From Nitriliruptorales bacterium (GTDB lineage Bacteria; Actinomycetota; Nitriliruptoria; Euzebyales; Egibacteraceae): DNA of 18,751 bases. Position 1 is the stretch's first letter. Every line of letters starts with the position of its first letter. The translations under genes were made by a program, and so were the position numbers. Location: positions 1 through 18,751 of the forward strand of contig SKPY01000327.1 in the NCBI GenBank assembly GCA_007119305.1, given 5' to 3'. This document shows, in pieces, positions 14,048-18,751 of the stretch. Under the pieces are notes generated by a model. The model saw nothing but the letters and a program-made list of their open reading frames with translations, did no database searches and was not told the DNA's origin.

Positions 14048-15260
14048 GCGCAGCGCGAATCAGGTCCAGCGACGAGAGGCGCATGAAGCCGTAGTGGTAG
14101 AAGTCGGCGCGGACGAGCCCGAGATCCCGGCACAGCGCGAGCTTCTCTGCGAGGTTGTCGGCCGCATCGCAGTCGGGCGCCATCGGGCGCAGTGCCACGG
14201 ACAGGTCGGCGTCGTCCCGCGTGATCTCGAGGTAGGCCGACAGGTCGAGCCGCAGCCGTTCTGGGTCTGCGGCGTACCCGATGGCCTGCACGGCATGGCA
14301 GGCCTGTGCGAGCGCGGCCAGATCGACACCGAGCCGCCAGGCGATCGTCGGTGCCGGATCCCCTTCTGGTCGTCCCGTGGCGTAGCCCTTCACTGCACCT
14401 GACAGGTCCATGAACGTGAACCGTCCACCGCGTTCGTCCACCACCGAGGCGATGTCGGCGGCGAGCGTGGCCACCGCCTCCGCGCGCATGTCGAGGTACT
14501 CGGAGAGGTCGCCGTCAGCAAGTCGTCGAGCGTCGTCCTCGTCGATGCCGTCGACGCCCTCGTCCTCCGGTGGAGCGTCGAACGCAGATTGGATCCGCTC
14601 GCGTGCAGCCGACTGCACCGCATCCGCATCGATGCCGCGCTGCCGAGCCCGCTCGAGGCAGTGCTCGCAGAAGCACAGGCCGAGCAGAAACCTCGCGGAG
14701 GCCCCGAGGTCCACGAAGTAGCGCTCGTGGTGGAAGCCATGCTCGAGCGGATGGTAGTGCAGTGACTCGGCGAGCACGTTGTCGAAGCCGTAGCGCATTA
14801 GGTCAGCGGCGAGGCTGACCGCGTACCGGCGCACCTCGGGGTTGGCAGGGCAAAGGTCTGTGACGTAGACATCGCCGAAGGCGTTGCGCACCGCACAGTC
14901 GGGATAGCGGGTGCCAAGGGTCGTGTTGTGCAGGAAGACCGTCCAAGCGTGCAGCTCCATGCCCCGGGCATCTGCCGCGGCGCGGAGATCGGCGAACACG
15001 TCGTGCTCGGTAGCCAGCGCGCTGACATGCGGCTCCATCTGTCCGATGAACGCCGACGGTTGCGGTCGGAAGAAGACCGCACCGCCCTCCAGGAAGTGCA
15101 CCTTGCGGCGAGGGTTGTGGGGGAAGACGTCCCGACCGTGGTGGTAGGACGCAGCGACGGTGATCCCCTCCGCCCCGCCACGCTCGGCGATGGCGTCCAG
15201 CACCGTGTCCACGCCCTCGTCGTGAAGGTCCGTGGCGAAGGCGAAGATCGACGTGCGCAT
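14037..15260 (-). CDS. Uncharacterised 407-residue protein, possible TIM-barrel hydrolase
   Basis: I do not recognise a named family. The 407-residue protein has no signal peptide or membrane segment, so it is probably cytoplasmic. It begins MRTSIFAFATDLHDEG and has alternating strand/helix texture with polar clusters at strand ends: SYHHGRDVFPHNP (38-50), LHAWTVFLHNT (103-113), VLAESLHYHPLEHG (162-175) and FYHYGFMRL near the end. This resembles a TIM barrel of the uncharacterised glycoside-hydrolase-like type. A cysteine group CFCEHC (Cys196, Cys198, Cys201) could bind metal or be structural. An acidic insert lies at about 228-250. The ATG at 15260 has GGGAGGGAG just upstream. It diverges from the FAH-type gene across dyad site 3, which ties it to the locus; a hydrolase role is inference. 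Confidence 0.85.
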   Translation of the reverse strand: MRTSIFAFATDLHDEGVDTVLDAIAERGGAEGITVAASYHHGRDVFPHNPRRKVHFLEGGAVFFRPQPSAFIGQMEPHVSALATEHDVFADLRAAADARGMELHAWTVFLHNTTLGTRYPDCAVRNAFGDVYVTDLCPANPEVRRYAVSLAADLMRYGFDNVLAESLHYHPLEHGFHHERYFVDLGASARFLLGLCFCEHCLERARQRGIDADAVQSAARERIQSAFDAPPEDEGVDGIDEDDARRLADGDLSEYLDMRAEAVATLAADIASVVDERGGRFTFMDLSGAVKGYATGRPEGDPAPTIAWRLGVDLAALAQACHAVQAIGYAADPERLRLDLSAYLEITRDDADLSVALRPMAPDCDAADNLAEKLALCRDLGLVRADFYHYGFMRLSSLDLIRAALRR

Positions 15261-15306
15261 GGTCTCCCTCCCGCTGGCAGCACGGCGCTTTGCTTTTACC
15301 GCGGCA

Positions 15307-15318
15307 ACTTTATAATAT
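15307..15318. promoter_or_regulatory. AT-rich dyad ATNNTATANNAT, site 3 (407-aa gene / FAH gene)
   Basis: The plus strand reads ACTTTATAATAT, one mismatch to ATNNTATANNAT. It lies nearly midway in the 103-bp gap between divergent genes, 46 bp from one start and 45 bp from the other. It contains a consensus -10 (TATAAT, 15311-15316) for the FAH direction, with TTGCTT at 15290-15295 as a possible but close -35. It may be an operator overlapping the promoter. Confidence 0.6.
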
Positions 15319-15363
15319 CAAGACCCTGGAGCGGGGTTTTCTGCACGGAGGGGAGGCAGGCCG

Positions 15364-16203
15364 ATGAAGCTCGCGGTCTCCGGGGGGAAGCTGGGCGTCG
15401 TCGTCTGTGACGCGTTCCACCTCGTGGAGGCGCCCCTCCGTCAGGCTCTCGAAGCGGGTCGCGACCTCGTCGAGCTGGCACGGATGGCCCCCGCGGGCCC
15501 CTCCCGAGCGCTGCCCGAGCGGCTCGACCCGCCGAACGCACGCCCCTCTCACCTCATCTGCATCGGCTTGAACTACCGGGACCACTGCCGTGAGACCGGA
15601 ATGTCCGAGCCGTCGAGCCCCGTCGAGTTCACCAAGCACCCGAGTGCGCTTGTGGGCAGCGGAGCCCCGATCCCCGACGACCCCGAGTTGCGCGAGGAAG
15701 TCGACTTGTGGAGCTCGCGGTCGTGATCGCCGTCGGTGCTCCGATGTCGACGAGCGGGGCGCGTTGTCTGTGGTCGCCGGTTACACGATCTGCAACGACG
15801 TCTCCGCGCGTGATCTCCAGGCTGCGGAAGGCCATTGGGTGCGGGCCAAGTCCTTCGACGGGTTCTGCCCCCTCGGGCCGGTATGGTGACGTCGGAGGCG
15901 TTCGAGGACCCGCAGTCGCTGGGCTTGCGCACAGAGGTTTCTGGTGAGATGCTCCAGAGCTCGTCGACCTCGGAGATGATCTTCGGTGTTCGTGCCCTGC
16001 TCGCCCACGTCTCGCGACGCACAACCCTCGAACCCGGCGACGTGCTCTTGACGGGGACCCCATGGAGTACCGGCGGCTTCCGCATCCCCCAGCGGTTCCC
16101 GAAGCCGGGCGACATCGTGCGCTGCAGCATCGACGGGATCGGCACGTTGACGAACCCGGTCACCACCGCCGCGGCGCTGCAGGGCGGTAGGGCCCAATCA
16201 TGA
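15364..16203 (+). pseudogene. Fumarylacetoacetate hydrolase family protein, three frameshifts
   Basis: An FAH-superfamily reading frame broken three times. Frame 1 carries the start and CIGLNYRDHCRETGM, VEFTKHPSALVG, up to EEVDL (about 15708). ELAVVI (about 15710-15728) is in the next frame. RRCSDVDERGALSVVAGYTICNDVSARDLQ to CPLGP (about 15733-15883) is in the third. MVTSEAFEDPQ to the end returns to the first frame. Comparison with the family suggests losses of 4, 1 and 1 bases, each a -1 shift, so the frame is finally restored. The first loss falls in the metal-binding ExE motif. As read, translation stops at 15726. FAH proteins cleave or decarboxylate beta-diketo or 2-oxo acids. The gene overlaps the RraA start (ATGA). 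Assembly error is possible, but the losses are not in homopolymers. Confidence 0.85.
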
Positions 16204-16844
16204 ACCTGGTCTGCGAGCTCGCCCGTCTCCACACTGCGCTCCTGTGCGATGTCCTTGACGGGATGGGGCATCACCACACCTTCTGTGGGCCCCAGGTCCG
16301 GCCGCTCCAGCACGGCATGCGGCTCGCCGGACGGGCCTTCACCCTGCGCACCGAGCCGGTTGACCGCCGCGCGGAACAGCCCTACGAGCAGCTCCTGCGT
16401 GCGTTCACCGCGATGCAGCCTGGCGATGTCGTCGTGGTCGCGGCCGGTGGAGAGCTGCGCTCGGGACTGTGGGGTGAGTTGCTCAGCATCGCCGCACAGG
16501 CCCGCGGTGTGGTCGGGGTGCTCACCGACGGCCTCGTGCGAGACGTCGAGGAGATCGCTGCTCTCGACTTCCCGGTCTTCGCCGCTGGCCCGTCACCGCT
16601 GGACTCCGACGGGCGCCAGGAAGTCGTCGAGCACGGCGTGGCAATCACTGTCGGCGAGGCTCGGATCGAACCTGGGGATCTTGTCATGGCCGACGCCATG
16701 GGGGCGATCGCCATCCCAGGAGCTGCTTCCGAGGAAGCCGTGCGCCGCGCCAGCGAGAAAGCTGCTGGCGAATCGACGGTGCGTGCCGAGCTCGCCGCGG
16801 GACATGCCGTCGACGAGGTCTTCGCCCGCCACGGGATCCTCTAA
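16200..16844 (+). CDS. RraA-like / 4-hydroxy-4-methyl-2-oxoglutarate aldolase-family protein
   Basis: A 214-residue protein of the RraA/HMG-aldolase fold, whose enzymatic members cleave 4-hydroxy-2-oxo acids or decarboxylate oxaloacetate with a divalent metal. The signature block runs from GGELRSGLWGELLSIAAQ to GVVGVLTDGLVRDVEEI, with the substrate Arg114 and metal Asp115. The N-terminal LCDVLDGMG is also typical. Its ATG overlaps the stop of the frameshifted FAH gene by 4 bp, so translation was probably coupled to that gene; premature termination there could reduce expression. In this context a catabolic aldolase or decarboxylase is likelier than the RNase E-inhibitor role of E. coli RraA. 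Confidence 0.9.
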   Translation: MNLVCELARLHTALLCDVLDGMGHHHTFCGPQVRPLQHGMRLAGRAFTLRTEPVDRRAEQPYEQLLRAFTAMQPGDVVVVAAGGELRSGLWGELLSIAAQARGVVGVLTDGLVRDVEEIAALDFPVFAAGPSPLDSDGRQEVVEHGVAITVGEARIEPGDLVMADAMGAIAIPGAASEEAVRRASEKAAGESTVRAELAAGHAVDEVFARHGIL

Positions 16845-16849
16845 CGGTG

Positions 16850-16878
16850 TCGGAGCTGACCCGATGGCCCAGCTCCGA
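16850..16878. terminator. Hairpin between convergent RraA and amidase genes
   Basis: TCGGAGCTG (16850-16858) pairs perfectly with CAGCTCCGA (16870-16878) around an 11-nt loop. It fills the 43-bp gap between the two convergent stop codons, so it can serve both directions. There is no T-run on either side, which is common in high-GC genomes. The position makes a bidirectional terminator the best reading. Confidence 0.6.
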
Positions 16879-16887
16879 GTCGGTCGG

Positions 16888-18363
16888 TCACATCCGATTC
16901 GCGCAGCGCTCGTAAGTGTGCTGCCAGGGGCGCATACGCTCGAACGCGGCACTCGCCGCGAGCACGTCCGCGTCAGCGTAGCGCCGACCGATCAGCTGCA
17001 TGCCTACCGGCAACCCGTCGGCGAGCCCAGCGGGGATCGAGGCTGAGGGGTGACCGGTGAAGTTCGTGAAGTAGGTCATGCACCACCCGATGAGCTCGTC
17101 GACTGACTGACCCTCGACCTCTGAGGGCCCGGTCGTGTTCCCGTCGTCCGCATTCTCGACTGGCAGCACTGCGAGGGTCGGCGTGACGATGAGGTCGTAC
17201 GACTCGAATACCGTCTCGATTGCGTCATAGACCTCCGTGCGCATGACGTAGTCGCGGTTGATGTCCACCGGCGTCATCTCGTAGGCGGCATCAATCCAGC
17301 GCAGGTACTGCTGCGGGAAGTCGTCGCGGTGGTCGGCAAGCAGATCCGTGCCGAGGTTCTTGAGGTTCTCGAACGTGCTGAGGTTCACGAGCATGATCTG
17401 CCGGCACCACAGGTCGCTCAGCTCGTTGTGGTCGTAGGGCAGCTCGAAGGCGATCTCGGACACGTGCGCTCCCGCCTCGTCGAACGCCCGCACCGCGTCG
17501 GCCACGACGCCGGCCACGCGGCGATCGACCGGGTACACCCCGAAGTCGGGGCTGTAGGCGATCTTCATCCCTGCAACCGATCGGCGCACGGCACCGGTGA
17601 AGTCGTGCGTCTCGTCGAGGCTGAAGGGGTCTCGCGCGTCGTAGCCCGCCAGTGCGTTCAAGGCGAGCGCAGCGTCCTCGACGTTGCGTGTGAGCGGGCC
17701 CTCGAAGATGAACGGCATCGTGTTGCCGAAGGCGTTCGGTCGCACAACTAACGGAACACGCCCGAACGACGCCTTGTAGCCGTACAGACCGCACCAAGCG
17801 GCGGGGATCCGGATCGACCCCCCGCCGTCAGTGCCTTCTGCGAATGGCACGAGGCCGTCGGCGACCGCCGCCGCGCTGCCACCCGAAGAGCCTCCGGCAT
17901 TGCGGTCCACGTCGAACGGGTTGCGGCTGGGGCCGTACAGCGGGTTGTCGCAGGTCCCGCGGAATCCCATGACCGGGCTGTTGGTCTTGCCGACGATGAT
18001 CGCCCCCGCGGCCTCGACCCGCTCGGCGAAGACGCACCAGAAATCAGCGATGAAGTCCTTGAACGCTCTGACCCCGCCGAACGTTGCCGGCCATCCCGGT
18101 TTGAAGTCGAACAGGTCCTTGATGGCAGTCGGGACACCGTGCAGCGGCCCGAGCTCACCACCGGAGACAACTGCCTGCTCTGCCTCCTTCGCCGCTTGTC
18201 GCGCGTCGTCGAAGCCTTCGTAGATGAAGGCGTTGATGCTCGGGTTGCGAGCCTCGATCCGAGCGATGGTCGCATCGATCACCTCCACCGGCGAGAGCTC
18301 CCGCCGTCGGATCCGGGCTGCCAGGTCAGTGACCGTCGAATACGCGAGCTCGTGCGCTGCCAT
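16888..18363 (-). CDS. Amidase (amidase signature family)
   Basis: A 491-residue amidase-signature hydrolase that would release ammonia or an amine from a carboxylic amide. The Ser-cisSer-Lys triad is visible. The Lys is Lys82 in AIKDLFDF, the cis-Ser lies in GGSSGGSAAAVADG (157-170), and the nucleophile Ser183 lies in TDGGGSIRIPA. The residue after TD is Gly rather than the more common Thr or Ala. The N-terminus (LSPVEVIDATIARIEARNPSINAF) and the C-terminus (GHPSASIPAGLADGLPVGMQLIG) are standard, and the length is normal. No export signal is seen. The ATG at 18363 has GGAAGGGTGA upstream. It converges on the RraA gene and has dyad site 4 at 83 bp upstream. It is distinct from GatA, as no GatB/GatC genes are present. 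Confidence 0.94.
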   Translation of the reverse strand: MAAHELAYSTVTDLAARIRRRELSPVEVIDATIARIEARNPSINAFIYEGFDDARQAAKEAEQAVVSGGELGPLHGVPTAIKDLFDFKPGWPATFGGVRAFKDFIADFWCVFAERVEAAGAIIVGKTNSPVMGFRGTCDNPLYGPSRNPFDVDRNAGGSSGGSAAAVADGLVPFAEGTDGGGSIRIPAAWCGLYGYKASFGRVPLVVRPNAFGNTMPFIFEGPLTRNVEDAALALNALAGYDARDPFSLDETHDFTGAVRRSVAGMKIAYSPDFGVYPVDRRVAGVVADAVRAFDEAGAHVSEIAFELPYDHNELSDLWCRQIMLVNLSTFENLKNLGTDLLADHRDDFPQQYLRWIDAAYEMTPVDINRDYVMRTEVYDAIETVFESYDLIVTPTLAVLPVENADDGNTTGPSEVEGQSVDELIGWCMTYFTNFTGHPSASIPAGLADGLPVGMQLIGRRYADADVLAASAAFERMRPWQHTYERCANRM

Positions 18364-18445
18364 GGATCACCCTTCCGTTGTCGAAACCCGCCGATCCGCC
18401 CTGCCGGCGCTGGCGGATGCGGCACCCGCATCGCTCCTGCGGACG

Positions 18446-18457
18446 TATCATATAAAA
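18446..18457. promoter_or_regulatory. AT-rich dyad ATNNTATANNAT, site 4 (amidase)
   Basis: The plus strand reads ATCATATAAAAT, an exact match to ATNNTATANNAT. It is 82 bp upstream of the amidase start, in the 173-bp gap after the lhgO stop. The flanking genes here are not divergent, so a bidirectional promoter alone would not explain the motif. An operator role is correspondingly more likely at this site. Confidence 0.6.
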
Positions 18458-18536
18458 TCCGGTGCGGCCCGGTACCCGCCGCGCGGAGTCCGGCTGCCGG
18501 GATGTCGCAGGGTCCTCTAGTCGCCCCAGACCATGC

Positions 18537-18751
18537 TCATGCCGCCGAGGCGGAGCCCGGGAGGGCATCCCCGTCGAGGACGACGCCGGCCAGCACCTCG
18601 GCGATGGCCAGCGCCGAGGTCGCAGCCGGCGACGGGGCGTTGCGGACGTTGACCACCGCCCCGCAGCGCGTGATCCGGAAGTCGTCCACGAGCGTGCCGT
18701 CGCGCTCGAGCGCCTGCGCCCGGATCCCCGAAGGGCCACGGATCAGGTCTC
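18537..18751 (-). CDS. lhgO: L-2-hydroxyglutarate oxidase (LhgO), C-terminal end, cut by window edge
   Basis: Only the last 71 codons are in the window; the gene continues past the right edge. The visible part has DLIRGPSGIRAQALERDG, a VDDF segment, then VVNVRNAPSPAATSALAIAE. This is the characteristic C-terminus of LhgO/L2HGDH FAD-dependent oxidoreductases, which oxidise L-2-hydroxyglutarate to 2-oxoglutarate. The ending (ALPGSASAA) is slightly longer than usual and low in complexity. It is on the same strand as the amidase, with a 173-bp gap and a separate dyad site between, so it may belong to a neighbouring unit rather than to this locus. Confidence 0.8.
   Translation of the reverse strand, partial: DLIRGPSGIRAQALERDGTLVDDFRITRCGAVVNVRNAPSPAATSALAIAEVLAGVVLDGDALPGSASAA

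Noticed and set aside
15590..15889. A separate small gene in the FAH region
   Set aside because: Its first half is out-of-frame sequence, and its second half is simply the middle of the frameshifted FAH protein.
1..18751. CRISPR arrays, tRNA or rRNA genes, phage or conjugation genes, defence systems
   Set aside because: No regularly spaced repeats, tRNA-like cloverleaf or rRNA segments, and no proteins of those systems, were seen. The only mobile DNA is the IS630 remnant.

Overview
The window is GC-rich DNA with dense, short-spaced genes, many GTG starts, clear Shine-Dalgarno (SD) sequences, a Tat-type substrate-binding protein and an FCD-type GntR regulator. This suggests a high-GC soil or marine bacterium, most likely an actinomycetote. 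That placement is inferred from composition and gene style; no rRNA or other marker gene is present.

Layout. (1) 1-240: edge sequence with no recognisable gene. (2) 241-2497, minus strand: a zinc alcohol dehydrogenase, a broken kinase remnant and a GntR/FCD regulator. (3) 2506-2976: a 471-bp internally deleted IS630-type element inserted at a TA. Removing it rejoins the regulator to the gene upstream with a 7-bp gap. (4) 2974-4718: a PLP D-serine dehydratase/D-threonine aldolase-type enzyme (minus) diverging from ridA (plus). (5) 4742-10631, minus: a six-gene operon of Gfo/Idh/MocA oxidoreductase, branched-chain-type substrate-binding protein, LivG, LivF, LivH and LivM. (6) 10745-14047, plus: a DapA-type aldolase/lyase, an SDR dehydrogenase and an N-acyl-D-amino-acid deacylase. 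(7) 14037-15260, minus: an unrecognised 407-residue protein. (8) 15364-16844, plus: a fumarylacetoacetate-hydrolase-family gene with three frameshifts, then an RraA-type aldolase. (9) 16888-18363, minus: an amidase-signature enzyme. (10) 18537-right edge, minus: the C-terminus of L-2-hydroxyglutarate oxidase.

How it fits together. The set reads as one catabolic locus. A Liv-type ABC importer would bring in an amide or N-acylated compound. The amidase and the D-aminoacylase-like amidohydrolase would release the free amine or amino acid. The PLP enzyme, with RidA clearing imine/enamine intermediates, would give a 2-oxo acid. The oxidoreductases, DapA-type lyase, FAH-type protein and RraA-type aldolase would process the carbon skeleton. 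The substrate is not evident from sequence.

The most interesting signal is a shared AT-rich dyad, ATNNTATANNAT, in four promoter gaps (4309-4320, 10674-10685, 15307-15318, 18446-18457). These sit upstream of essentially all the catabolic units in otherwise GC-rich DNA. The sites could be the operator of the locus's own GntR regulator, symmetric -10 elements for divergent transcription, or both. The locus is also decaying: an IS insertion, a truncated kinase and a frameshifted FAH gene.
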